A program made the translations under genes and the position numbers. Shown here piece by piece: positions 36,089 to 47,372 of a stretch of DNA of 64,000 bases (the first letter of the stretch is position 1; the number at the start of each line of letters is the position of its first letter). The stretch is from Monilinia fructicola (lineage: Eukaryota; Ascomycota; Leotiomycetes; Helotiales; Sclerotiniaceae), in the NCBI GenBank assembly GCA_008692225.1, contig VICG01000002.1:3081001-3145000 (forward strand), read 5' to 3'. The notes under the pieces were generated by a model. It was not told the DNA's origin. It made no database searches and saw only the letters and a program-made list of their open reading frames with translations.

Positions 36089-37596
36089 TCATTCCTCCAA
36101 TAAAATTTCCTCAAGATCAATTAGATCTTCCGGGTTATCCAAAACAAACAAATTCTCGCGTTCATCATCATCGTCCAATTTGACGAAGTTAGATCTCTTG
36201 TCGGACATAACCAGATTCGAAGTTTGCTCCACTTCGTCCACTCTGCCCTCTCCGTTCTGTTCGTCCTCACTATCACCTCCTGTCAGATCTACAACAGCCT
36301 TTCCCTTGACTTTCTCGACTCTACGTCGCTTTTGGACTCTCTGACTGCTTTCAGGCTCATCATCTTCTCTCTTGATTCTCTTCCGACTGCTCGATTTGCC
36401 GCCTGCGCCTACCTTTTTTCGGAATGCTTTCATCAAATCTTCCACCTGCTTTGCTTGAGCAGCTGTTAAGCCGCCATCGCTATGGCAATCGCTGTCTGGT
36501 GAGCTGGGGCGAGATGGTTTAGGTGTGCGATCAATGATGTGTAGGGATTTTAAAGCTTCTACATGACGTGTGTTTTGATCAGCGATAAGTTCTAAGCCAT
36601 CAGTTTGAATTATACAGACCTTCAGAGCGGTACAAAAAGCGAAAGATGGCAATAGGATGTTCACCATGGTGTGTGGCGTCGCGCCAAACATCCCCTCGAG
36701 TTGTCCTTCGTCCCGCATCCAACCTATTTCGGGCGTTATTTTGTGGAATTATCCAGCATCAAAGAGGAGTATACTTACGCAGTACCATGGGACTTTGCCT
36801 CAGCTCCCTTTAATGCTTTCTCCGGAACCTCGACGCTATTTTTGTTCAAAAATCCTTTCTTGCTATTTTTGACATCTCCACCCTTTTTTCCATTCATAGT
36901 TCTGTACACTTTGATTTCAATATTGCCAATCTTCTCCATGGATTTCCTGATACGTTCAAAGGTCGTATATGAGGGGCATGCATCATCTGTAGAGTCTTAT
37001 TAGTCTCCCAAGAGCTTGTTGCATTCGTTCATCAAATGTGTTTAGTGTCCCTTATGTATAACAAACAGTCTTCATCCGAAGAACCTTCAGGCCCGAAACT
37101 CAAGATTGGGGAGTTCAACAAGCAAAGGATGGTTGATCAACGTATACGTACTGGTCTTTAGTCCCATAAATTTGAAGTCCTTGATTTCGCAACCACGGCC
37201 CTTGCCCAACTTCATCCCACTAATAATTTCCTCCCAGACGCTTCCATTGCCGTGGTACCGAGGCCTATGGCACCAAGCATCCCACACAAACTTGCCATCA
37301 ATAGAAATCTCGAACTGCAACTTCGAGCAATCCATTTTCACAGGATAGGGCCTGTCGACCCGAAGGTGGATGGAGAATGGTGTATCATTAGTAACGGCAA
37401 TGTAAGTTGTGATGGTACGAGAACTGAAGTACCCGGACAATTCTCCATCTTCCGTGGTAGGCTCTTTGTCGGGAGAAACGTGGTTTGGGAATGCTTTCTT
37501 GTCCTGGGAGATGATTTGCACGGTGATGCCTGGGACTGGTGCGACATGAACCCCCTTGGGAAGGTCCGGGTCGAGGTTGTTGCTAAGTTTAGGCAT
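36089..37596 (-). CDS. DUF7918-like fungal protein, intact, with basic C-terminal region
   Basis: Exons 37152-37596, 36779-36986, 36620-36723 and 36089-36558 join in matching phases to 408 residues. Introns are 165, 55 and 61 nt, with donors GTACGT, GTAAGT and GTCTGT and branches such as GACTAAT. The N-terminal ~150 residues form a beta-rich unit (PVPGITVQIIS, LQFEISIDGKFVWDAW, WEEIISGMKLGKGRGC). Next come IGNIEIKVYRTMN, VPEKALKGAEAKSHGTALDA and PIAIFRFLYRSE, segments I associate with the fungal family currently called DUF7918 (name from memory). The C-terminal ~155 residues are disordered with a nuclear-localisation-like cluster (SSSRKRIKREDDE, VQKRRRVEKVKGK) and an acidic end. The function is unknown; nuclear location is an inference from the basic cluster. 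A disrupted relative lies 9 kb upstream on the same strand. The ATG at 37596 is used because earlier codons are TTG only. Confidence 0.8.
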
Positions 37597-38929
37597 GATG
37601 AACAAGGTATAGAGGAGGTAGGGATGGTGTAAAGAAGATGAAAACGCAAGGTAAATGTACTAAAAAAGTAAAGGATATGAGAATGATAGATTTGCGTCGG
37701 GGATGTAGATATTTGCGAAGCTGGATTTTCTCTCGGAGTTGAAGATGAAATTGGGAAGCCTCAGCAATGCAAACTACGAGCTGTTGCTGTCAATCAACGA
37801 ATACAAGTTGTATTTTCAAAAGTAAAGCCAGAGAAGCTTGGTTTCAAGCTAGGAACGATAAGTATTCTCAAGAGTCCAAAGTTCCAGGTCAGGAAGTTAA
37901 ATGAGAACGAAATGCATTCGCAACTATGGGCACACGCTGAAGGTGTAGAGAAGATTGTGTATATTAGGCAAGAGGGAGAGGTATCTTGAATGTTGGAGAG
38001 GAAAATTTTGAGAGAGCTGAAAATTTTGAGTAAGTCTTGAAGGGGTTGAGCAAGGTCAGAGAATAAAACGTGACTACTGGTAATGCTAGGCCAGAGCGGG
38101 GCATTGTTGAGGTTGGGCTGTCTATCTACTGGATTTTTTGCGTGAATTACCCCTTACTCATGAGTGAATTGTCGGCTTTTCTGTCCTCTAGTTGAGGATG
38201 TTGCGGTGATACGAGGTGTTGGGATGATTGATGTTTTCGCTTAAGCAGCGGGAAGCCTCAAGGCATTACATGCATTCACGGAGTTCCAAGGACATATCTG
38301 CTAGGAAAATGAAATGGTAATTTATTTAAGAGATGCTTTGTTGTGAAGTGTGATACTTGATTTGGCGGAAGTATTGGCTCGGTATGGTTATTCGCAGCCC
38401 CTGTTCTAGGATGTTACAACTTCAACTTGATCACTCAATTAGCATTCATCTTTCGCTTTTGCACCGCTCCGAAGGTGATGCAATTATCGTCAATGGGTTC
38501 CAGCATGGTTCAAAAGATTCGATCTATATTCCCCAAGATCCTGTTGCTATATGAAATCACCACTCACGCTCTCATTCACAAGAGAATTCAAGTCACTAGG
38601 AGTAACTGAGAAAAGTCCGGAGCCAGAAGCTGAACCCGGATCTGAATCTGGGTTGGCGAACATATCTGAGGCTGAAGCTAGTAGAGACTCTAAACACCAA
38701 CCCAGCACTTCCCATAGTCCCCAATTTCCTTTTCAACGTTGCGTTGGCACTGTACTCCTCAAACTTGAATATTCAGGCTCTTGTTCCGGCACCAACTGGC
38801 CAGCTGTTTGGGCAATGCTTGGAGTATCTCTAAACTCAAGCCCCTCTCTCAATGGAAGGATTAATTATCTGCTGTTTTATGCTGGTTAAGGAAACTGAAG
38901 CTGGTTGATATAGAATAGTGTTTGTCATC

Positions 38930-39185
38930 AATAGTCGACACTCTACGATTCAGCCGACTGGTTCCCAGGCCGGGAACGCGTTGGTCCGCGCAAGCAAATA
39001 TCTTTTTAGGAAATACTAGATATAATCTTTCCTCAACGAAAGAATAAGAGAAAAGTTTAGCATTTCATATATGTAATTCAGTATGATTCGATATAGTTGT
39101 GATATGTATGGGATACTAGCTTGCTCGGGGCGTTTGCTTTCCTCTATTGGGAACCAGTCGGCTGAGTTATAGAATGCCGAATATT
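38930..39185. mobile_element. MITE-like 256-bp element with 38-bp terminal inverted repeats
   Basis: Left arm 38930-38967 and right arm 39148-39185 are inverted copies matching at 32 of 38 positions. The inner 18 bp (TCAGCCGACTGGTTCCCA) are identical. Five of the six differences are transitions, as expected for old or RIP-affected copies. The interior is non-coding. AATA occurs at both outer ends, so TA target duplication is possible but not certain. Confidence 0.6.
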
Positions 39186-40688
39186 AATCGGCATTGTAGT
39201 GCATTTGATTGTCTGAAAGGATATGGGGTATTCAGAACCCAGAGATCACCCAGGCCAGAGAATATCAATGTCCTTGTGCAGTCACCAGACATGCAGGCAC
39301 TTCTTCTCCTGAACAAATCCAGAGCTCACGATTCGGTGAGATAATGACCTTTCCCAAACAAGATTCTTGAAATCAACAATCAACAGCCCGGGAGTGAGCA
39401 ATATGTCGTTAAATACTAGCCATATGTAGCAAAAAGGAATGCAATAATCTGTTGGTCTTCCAATTCGAAGATATAACAGTTAGCACATTTGTACGTCTAT
39501 GAGAAGGAAAAGGATTCCCAAAACTCATGACACATCTGCGCCATGATATAGCGTTGCGCTTACGCAGCTGTCTGATATAATGAAGGCATACACTCGCTCT
39601 CGTGGATAGGTAATCTTGGATTCACACTTCTGGAGGCACTTACATCGTCTTAGAGTGAATTTCTCGCTTGGGCAGTGATAAATCAAAAGGCAGCACACTC
39701 CCAACCATTAGCGACATTGATAAATGAATAATCATCTTCTTTTCTCTCAGCAGCATCAGTCGGAAGAACTCTCTCATCAATCCAATTGGCCGCCAAGAGC
39801 CCAGGTAAAAATCCGGGACACAGTCAGTCTAGCTAGAGAAGTTAGATAGAAAGCAAAGTACTGTACGCAGAGAGAAAGTCGCCTCATGGAAGGAGAATAA
39901 GAGAACCATTCCAATATGCCCACAACGATAAAATTGCCATTCGAAGAAGGTTACCATGGATCGCGAACGAGGTCATATGAGTTTCTTACTGTGGAAAACT
40001 CAGAGCAAATCATTGCGAATTGTGGTACAAATATGTTTCTTGCCATGATCTTATACGATGATCTTTCAGTGTCCGAAACGAATTGCAACATTCAATTGAT
40101 ACTGTTGATGACGGATGGATTATTTTGAGAAGAATCTATCGAAGTAAGGAAAGGAAGGCGAAAAAGAAATGATGATGAGAACGAAGATGGAGGAAATGAA
40201 GGCAGGTAGATGCAATTGATTTGTCGCTGCAATTGGTGTTTTCAATATCTTCACCTTGATAACTTATAGAAATGATTGTAAAGAAGATGGGACAAACTTC
40301 CACTTAATAAATCCAAGTATGTTAATATAGTTCTAAGCTTAAGGTTCACCGGGAGGTTGTGTTGTTGAACTTGTTGCATTATCATGCTGGCGACCACTTT
40401 GTTATTAATCTATCGAGGGAGCCATTCGCGAATCTCGATGTTTCTTTCCCATCCATACGGAGAACAGAGTACGGAGGAGCAGGCACCAGTAGAACTACTA
40501 GGTACCAATTAATTCCTATCAAATCCCATTCAATAGTAATCAAAGGGCGCACCGGGAGTACAATAAAACCCCTTCGCTAATACCTCGAAGCCAATCAAGC
40601 ACTCCTTCACATCTTCATATCCATAAATAGCGCACTAATCCCAATCAAGACATGTTTGTCCTATATGCACCAACTAGCCCCCGCAAGC

Positions 40689-41066
40689 CTACCCCACGGA
40701 CCATCTAGATTTTCTATATAACCCTAGGACATTTCCACCTCTGCTGCCCTTTTCCCTTTTCTCCTCATACTTACCTTGTTGAAGCGTTCGGAGATCAAGC
40801 ATCCCGACGTTGCGATACGAGTCCTCCATTGCACATCGGGGCGACGAGAATCGTCCAGTTCCCTCCGGGGACCTGGTCGGCGGAATTTTTGATTGCTTCC
40901 TTCGGGATTTTTTATTTTTTCGTCGAGTTTTACTTGGCTTTTTAGCTGGGGCTTGAGGAAGAAATGTGATGTCGTGACTGGAATGAATGGATTTAGTTGG
41001 ATGGCTGATGTACAGCTGCGACGTGTTTGTTGATACATCTACACGGGGTGAAGAATATGAGAAGAA
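40689..41066 (-). pseudogene. Coding-like fragment with strongly basic segment and good splice donor
   Basis: A 126-codon open frame without an ATG until its last third reads SIHSSHDITFLPQAP, then the basic run KTRRKNKKSRRKQSK, then SPRCAMEDSYRNVGMLDL and LRTLQQ. It reaches a consensus donor GTAAGT at about 40767-40772. The terminal ~24 codons lie in the left arm of the inverted duplication and match the plus-strand copy. It looks like an internal exon or remnant of an unknown nuclear protein. No neighbouring exons were found. Confidence 0.4.
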
Positions 41067-41208
41067 TCAAATGCGACCACAGACACGCGACCAGAGGTAA
41101 AAGCCTCCGATTGCATCAAGCGCGTTTGTGTATATTGTCCCAATGTGTAGTGAAGGCCCCGTATTGCAACGTCGCGATGCTTGATCTCCGAAGGCTTCAA
41201 CAAGGTAA
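40771..41208. repeat. 72-bp inverted repeat with 294-bp spacer; both arms coding-like
   Basis: Arms 40771-40842 and 41137-41208 are inverted copies, 62 of 72 identical, with most differences transitions. Each arm, read outward, encodes a related peptide (YRNVGMLDLRTLQQ on minus, YCNVAMLDLRRLQQ on plus). Each is followed by a GTAAG donor, so the duplicated piece is the 3' end of an exon plus its splice site. Confidence 0.65.
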
Positions 41209-41883
41209 GGGTGTCCTGAAGTGAAGAACCTCCGGCTTCTTTACATCTTCATCACACTTTTCGACTACTTGTTTACACTTGGAATTGGGCGCTAATATCT
41301 GCTACCATTCAGCTCCCCGGTCCATATTACAAGTGTAGAAACGGGTTATATTTGCGGATCGCCGATGAATGTTGAACATCACTTGTATGTCGATCATATA
41401 ACTTTTTATATCAATACCCAGTAACAAGCATGTGGGATTGGCAGTTGTTATATACATACACGGATGAACCAATCTTCTGGTTCAAAGGAATAGATGCCGT
41501 GGTGCGGAACTTCGTATAGGAACGTCGGATTATGTTTGCACAGTGGTCCTCATGTAGGTAGGTGTATGAATGGCGATAATCCGACAATGGCAGGATATAG
41601 GTTGGTTTATATACAGAGATCATTTATGGCATCTATGAATTATCAAAGCTATGTATTCTTTAACCTACTCGGGCATCATTATGCTCATCTTTTAAATTCC
41701 AAATCTCAATATTTGTGATATTTATGTCCATGTTATTATTGCCTGCCTTTTGTCCTTGATCCGAGTCTTCTGTCGCTCCTTAATGATTATTGTATCTCGA
41801 AATTAACCAATACTTAGATTTGAGAATCAAGTACACAGATTATCAAACATTAATTTCAGCTCTCCCCCTCACCCTCCACACCC

Positions 41884-43308
41884 TCACCAGTCCTTCTCCA
41901 CCCTCCAAGCATCCAGAGCAACCAACCCTTTCGCCCTCAAATCACAATCCCTATGTCCCCATTTCTCCGCAAAGACCCTCCTCCCATGTTCAATCGTCAT
42001 CTGGATGCCCCGCTCAAAGCCCTCCGAATCCCGATAATACGGATCACCTTGCCCCCCAACCTGTCGCGCCTGCCACGTATTCCTCCCATTCGTGTTCGCC
42101 CCCTTCGACCAACTCATACGATCCAAGACCTCTACGAGTTTCCTCCACGATTCCCGAGCCATCGGCTCATCCTCCCACTCCTCACCTACCCGATCTCCCA
42201 GCCCAAGATCGCGGGACGGCATTCGCCGATCGTGGGCCGGGGGATCGCGCGTGATGTTCGCCCGCGCGAGTTCCGCCTCTGCGACATTCGGATCCACGCA
42301 CGCGGGGACCGGCCCGCCTTTCTTCCGGTAGAAGACCTCGAGATCGTCCAAGCTGCTCGCGACGTCCCAGATGGCGCCCGCGCGCCACTCGGTCATCGCG
42401 TAGCCTTCCATCGCGAGCCGTTCGTGCATGTCGCAGTCCGCGCCGTAGAAGGGGATGAGGGGGTCCCAGCCGCCGACCTTCTGGTACGCGTCGGTGTTGA
42501 CGAGCGCGAGGCGATCGTAGGAGAAGAATGCGAGGGCCCAGCGGGTTGCGAGCCCGGTTTCGGGGTCGGGAGTGCTTACGTTGCGGAGGGCGGAGACGCA
42601 GTGGTGGTAGAGGGACTGGAAATTGGTGGGTGAGGGCGTGAGGTCTTCGGAATGGGCTTTCATCCGTCGATCTTCAAAGGAGAGGACGGCGAGATCCATA
42701 TGACTCCAAAAATAGATCGGCCATTTGTTTTCGATGGCTGTCCATAAAAAGTAGTTTTGTAGTTGAGCAAAGGTGAACAGGGTAGGTGTTAGGAGAATAT
42801 TCACGCCTAGCATCTTCAAGCGGGTATGGTTGAGGAAAAACGGGTTCTGTAGTGAGAGTTGGCCGTTTTGATTTGAATGCATAACACCTGTATTTTCCAC
42901 AACGTATATATCCGACGGAGGCCATCCTGCCGTGATATAAGAAACAACAACTTGTTGAAGAAGACGCCAATTTCTTGTAAATCCAATAAGAAGGGGGGTT
43001 TTCTCAGGAACGTGTGGAGTGGGAGGTTGATTCCATCTTGGAATTGGAGGAAGCTCTGAAGCCGAATGTGCATTTAAGGCGAGAGGAAAGTTATCGATTA
43101 TAGGATAACTCTTCGCTGGCCTTGGAGCTTTGTACTTTGGATGCTTGGGTCCAGTCTGGGCTGGGGAGGAATGTTCAGATGGAAGAACGGGCGTGAGTGG
43201 TCTTATGTTATTTCTTAGATAAAACCCAGTGAGAAGGATGGTGAAGATTACAGATATGCCGAGGAGCATATAGCGCCGGCGCAAAGTGATTGACATGATT
43301 GTCTGCAA
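41884..43308 (-). CDS. Probable type II membrane glycosyltransferase (fungal, GT-A-like)
   Basis: A single-exon frame of 474 residues. A short cytosolic basic stretch (LRRRY) precedes one transmembrane helix (residues ~14-32, LLGISVIFTILLTGFYL), then a Pro-rich stem and a lumenal domain: type II Golgi topology. The domain opens with PLLIGFTRNWRLLQQVVVSY and PSDIYVVENTG, typical of the nucleotide-binding start of GT-A folds. It has the acidic motif FWSHMDLAVLS near the middle and FYGADCDMHERLAMEGY, a plausible metal/substrate acidic site, further on. I cannot assign a CAZy family or a donor sugar. The C-terminal half is encoded by markedly GC-rich DNA (about 42180-42660, roughly two-thirds GC) compared with about 43% at the N-terminal end. 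The frame is nevertheless uninterrupted, so the gene appears intact. Confidence 0.7.
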   Translation of the reverse strand: MQTIMSITLRRRYMLLGISVIFTILLTGFYLRNNIRPLTPVLPSEHSSPAQTGPKHPKYKAPRPAKSYPIIDNFPLALNAHSASELPPIPRWNQPPTPHVPEKTPLLIGFTRNWRLLQQVVVSYITAGWPPSDIYVVENTGVMHSNQNGQLSLQNPFFLNHTRLKMLGVNILLTPTLFTFAQLQNYFLWTAIENKWPIYFWSHMDLAVLSFEDRRMKAHSEDLTPSPTNFQSLYHHCVSALRNVSTPDPETGLATRWALAFFSYDRLALVNTDAYQKVGGWDPLIPFYGADCDMHERLAMEGYAMTEWRAGAIWDVASSLDDLEVFYRKKGGPVPACVDPNVAEAELARANITRDPPAHDRRMPSRDLGLGDRVGEEWEDEPMARESWRKLVEVLDRMSWSKGANTNGRNTWQARQVGGQGDPYYRDSEGFERGIQMTIEHGRRVFAEKWGHRDCDLRAKGLVALDAWRVEKDW

Positions 43309-44711
43309 TCTAATTATAGGTTATGGAACGGAATGGAAATGCAAATGATAGGAATGTGAAAAGACCGAAACATTCCAACACTGAGACGATGAAGGATTAC
43401 AGAAGACAGAATCCAAAAGCAAGAAGATCTCAACCCCGATTATAAGAGACATTCTGTAATGGAAAGAAGAAAGAGAGAAAATGCAACTTTGCCATGCATG
43501 CATGCATGGTCTGAAAGAACCAAGCCTTACAAATTCCATCAAGGAACGCGAACCTTTCTGGATTCATTATGATCGGGTATCACAGACTTTCTGAATGCAT
43601 ATTATATGCCCAGACTAAATGCACCAACCCAGAAAACTCTCCGTCTACTGTTAGAAAACTTTTCATCTGAATCTTTTGTTGGCACTCACTTATTGATAGC
43701 TGTGTCGCATAGTGTGAAAGATGAAGAGGCACTGCTCTGCCAAAACCCGGCACGACGTGATCATCTCTCCTGCACCCAGACCATTCCAAGGCTCGTGTGT
43801 TTACCCCTCCAGTTTTTCGTGCCTACCTGGCGGCACGAGAACCCAGTTGGTAACGAGATCCAACGTAAATCTCATCATCATGGGAATTTAGATGGCTAGC
43901 TTTCCTGTGACAATCTGTCGCCCCGGGTCGAAAGTAGCAATAATCTTGAAGATGAAGTTATTTCCGCCACCCCCCGAAAATTCAGGATGGAAGTAGCCGA
44001 ACTCCCCTCCTTTTCAAGCGGACCCGTTGAGCTTCGCTTGTGATAATATTGATATTGATAGGAAGCTCGTGAAGCAAAAGTCATCATACACTCTTGATCA
44101 CTCAGGCATCAGGCTTACAGATAATCGCAAAGTGGCATTCGGATTGAGATCCACGGGGCTTGAATGTTGAGAAGAAGCAATCGAAGATGTGCGCCTAGTA
44201 AGTAAGTACGTGTACGTCGAAGAGATACGTAAGAGATAGGTTGTATTGAAGAAGTGGGCGGGAGTTGCGAATTTGGCGCAGCGCATATACGGGAGTACCT
44301 GAATTTACCGACCACGAGCTGACCATTCATATCATGTGCTCATCTCGTACAATCGCTTGACATCGTTCCGTTGGTGAGGACGATGTCAGATACCTAGGTC
44401 TTTGCTTATGGATTACTCCAAGGTCAGCTTCCTACATCTTCAATTCACCTATAGTTATATTTGAGTAAATTCTCTGTTTTGAAGCCAATTAATCTTCATA
44501 TTAAATTGAATTGTAATTGAGAGAAGCTAGCCAATGGGGCTCCTCTTTTACATGTTCTAAGCATAAAGTTCGTGAAATATTCCTTCAATAGCCAAGTCGG
44601 AGCAAGGAATTTATTCTTCTGGTATGAGCGAACTCCACCAACTCCTCCTGCTCTGATATCAAAGTTCTCTCTCGGTTATTCTCCTATTGATAGCACATGC
44701 TTTACATGTGG
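43309..44711. other. Intergenic region between the glycosyltransferase and NudF genes
   Basis: It is the upstream flank of the glycosyltransferase gene and the 3' flank of NudF. Open frames are short and motif-free. A CATGCATGCATGCATG tract lies at about 43494-43508 and a 9/10 match to TACCTAGGTA at 44391-44400. Confidence 0.5.
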
Positions 44712-46217
44712 TCATGATGCGAACACTCGGACAACCTGATCTACACATCCTGTCGCAATAACACATCTGATGCTTACTTTTGCATCATCTTTTTTCGTCG
44801 TTCCATTTCCATTCTTAATAGGAGCTCCAGCCCCATTTTCCCCATTGATAAGAGGAGCATCCTTAATGACGCTTGGAGCCCATCTCATACAACTGACAAA
44901 ATGTCCATGCGCATCACTTATTGTCTTCACACATTTTCCTTCCTGGGCAAGATCCCAACATCTCAAAGTTCTATCGTCTGCAACACTTAGTAGGTATTTC
45001 CCGCCAGGATGGAACACAAGAGCTCTGATCCAATTATCATGGCCAATCAGTGTCTTTATCAATGTACCCCGAGCATCCCATATCCGAATACTCTTGTCTC
45101 GAGCTCCGGTGGCGACATATTCGGCGGAACTGCTTGCTGCTGGTGGTTTCTTTAATCCTGCCATGGCGGCTAGATGAGGGTAAGTTGATGGTGGTGCAAA
45201 CACACAACATTCGATGGTATTCTCATGACCTAATAAAGTTGCCTTTGGTTCACCTGATGAAGCATCCCAGATTCTTGCAGTCTGATCCACCCCGGCAGAT
45301 AGAAGCCATCGACCATCAAAAGAAGGTGCTACATCACGAACCCAATCCGCGTGTCCTCGAATGGTTTTGACGCAATATCCCGTGGAAACATCCCATATTC
45401 GTAAAGTTTTGTCTCGACTTGCTGATACCAAAAGGTTCCCTGACGAAGGTGAACCAGCTGCCCCACTAGGTATAAATCGTACAGCCGAAACAGAATGATC
45501 GTGTCCAGGTAGGGTCCGAATATTTTTATACTGGTCGCTAGGATCCCATAATTTGATAGTAAGATCACTGGAGCACGATGCCAGTAATGTTCCTCCTCTC
45601 GGGCCACCAAAATCAACGTCTAATACTGCTCTTGTGTGGCCTTTAACAGTAAGCTCCAATTCTCCAAGCTCCCAATCCCAAATTTTGATAGTGCAGTCCT
45701 CTGAACCTGATGCCAATGATGAAAATACTGGATGAAACGCAACACAAGTAATTGCTTCCCTGTGCGACTGAAGATTGTGCCTTGCTGGAGATTTTGGTAA
45801 CCAAGCTGTAGGATCGGTATTTCGATTTGATAGAGATGTAGGTGTTGCATTGTCAATTTCACTCTGTAGGGCGGCATTTCTTGATTCGAGGTCCATTATC
45901 TATTTTTCAAGAATTAGTATAGAACTCTTGTTGAATTTGACATATCGAGTCTGCCCACCTTCTTTTGTAACCGCACCACACTTGTCCATTTCTTCTCCAG
46001 TAGACCTTCATATTTCTTGCTCGTGGCAGAATCGAAGCTTTCGCCGATATCAAGTTCTTCCCGTAACGTCGCGGCACTATGCAAAAGGTTCGTTGAGGTA
46101 AGGTATGCTATCATAGACTTGTGCCTGCGGGAAGAATATTAGCCATGTAGAGAATGTGATGAAGACAAGTTCAACTCACAGCTCCTCGGCCTGCCGCGAC
46201 GTCAGAAGTTGGCTCAT
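44712..46217 (-). CDS. nudF: Nuclear distribution protein NudF/PAC1 (LIS1 orthologue)
   Basis: Exons 46180-46217, 45959-46124 and 44712-45899 encode 463 residues. Introns are 55 and 59 nt with donors GTGAGT and GTGGGC. The N-terminus [20 protein letters not shown] is the LisH dimerisation motif, followed by a short coiled coil ([19 protein letters not shown]). Seven WD40 blades follow, including [61 protein letters not shown] and the last, [12 protein letters not shown]1-type proteins bind cytoplasmic dynein and, with NudE, promote its activation and nuclear migration along hyphae. A ~25-residue insertion before the final blade ([16 protein letters not shown]) is typical of filamentous-fungal NudF. 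Length agrees with the family (about 440-470). Confidence 0.95.
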
Positions 46218-47372
46218 GTTGACTATTAAATGCGATACATAAAGTTGAACGCGAAAATCGTATAAATTTATTCCGAGGCGATGCGCCTGGCAAGCGAAAT
46301 GTTGAATCTCGTTTTCTCGTCTCCCGATAGGTATCTATCTGATAATGAATTCTTTGCAGATAGTAGGTAATCTCGGGCTGTTGTGGTTTTATGCTTTTGG
46401 CCTTTTTTGATCTGTACGTTTGCACAAGGCTTGCACACGTCCTTCACGTATTGTAGCGGGTAAATAAGGTAGGTAGGAGGTTATGGCAACCCAGGTGGCT
46501 GCTATGGGTACTTTATTTACTTATTTATGCTTGAAGCGCGGGGTGTCCACAAGTTTTATGTTTTGACGATAGGCGGTAGGCGGTAGACGGGAGACGGTAG
46601 GGCAGGAGAAGGAAGTTCTTTCTTTCTTTCTTTCTTTCTTTCTGCTTGAGATGGTATGGTATGATGGTATGGTATGGTAGGGTATGGTATGGTATAGTAT
46701 GGAATGGAAACGAACGAGTATGAGGATATGTGTATGGGCGTATGGGTGTATGTGTAAGAGTATATGTGTAAGGGAATATATATGTATATGTATGTATATA
46801 TGGATCGATGTGTATGTGTATGTACCTCCAGGGCTAGTATGTATGTATATGTGTATGTAGTTATGTATATGTATGTATGTATGTATGCTTAGAGTGTAGG
46901 TAGTATGTATATGTGTATACCTAGCTGGATGTATCTTGGTATGTAAATGTGTTTCTTTTGATCTAAGGAACTTTTTATGAAACAATATTGTTATACAGGG
47001 AATGAAGTAGTATATCATAGATAGATAGATAGTTCTAGTATCCATGGATAGTTAATTCTGGGGACGACTTTGATTTTTATATTATTTATTGGAAATGTTT
47101 CAACCTTTTCTCTACTTGCCTACGTAGTATGTATAGATGGATGAGTGGATGGATAAATGGATGGATGTATAAAAAATGTATGTATGTACGTTTGACATTC
47201 AATTGAATGAATCACTTAATCACTTACAGTGCTTTGTACTCGCTAGTTTCACTCGTTTCACTCTTCTCACCCTCCCCTCACTCCCCTCACCCCTCACTCA
47301 CCTCATTCATCTCACTCACCTCACTCACCTCACTCCATACATCCATCCATCCATCCATCCATGGGATACATA
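46218..47372. other. NudF upstream region with dense microsatellites
   Basis: (TTTC)n at about 46617-46643, GGTAT repeats at about 46650-46702, a long degenerate TATGTATG/GTGTATG tract at about 46735-46915, (GATA)n near 47020 and (CATC)n at 47338-47362 directly beside the AT-rich element. The open frames here are translations of these repeats. Confidence 0.65.

Larger units (their letters stand above)
37597..41883. other. Long gene-poor interval with inverted-repeat structures
   Basis: No confident gene. Open frames at 38551-38889 and 39916-40128 (plus) have no domain or splicing support. The interval holds a 256-bp element with 38-bp terminal inverted repeats (38930-39185) and a 72-bp inverted duplication whose arms look like the end of a coding exon (40771-40842 and 41137-41208), both listed separately. 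The remainder has no repeat or motif I can name. Confidence 0.5.

Noticed and set aside
38551..38889. 112-codon plus-strand frame
   Set aside because: Low-complexity Ser/Glu-rich start, no homologous motif and no supporting splice sites.
42182..42633. Plus-strand and other-frame open frames opposite the glycosyltransferase gene
   Set aside because: They arise from high GC, which removes stop codons on both strands; only the minus frame has family-like motifs.
46521..47045. 174-codon minus-strand frame
   Set aside because: It is the translation of TATGTATG and TTTC microsatellites (Tyr/Ile/His repeats).
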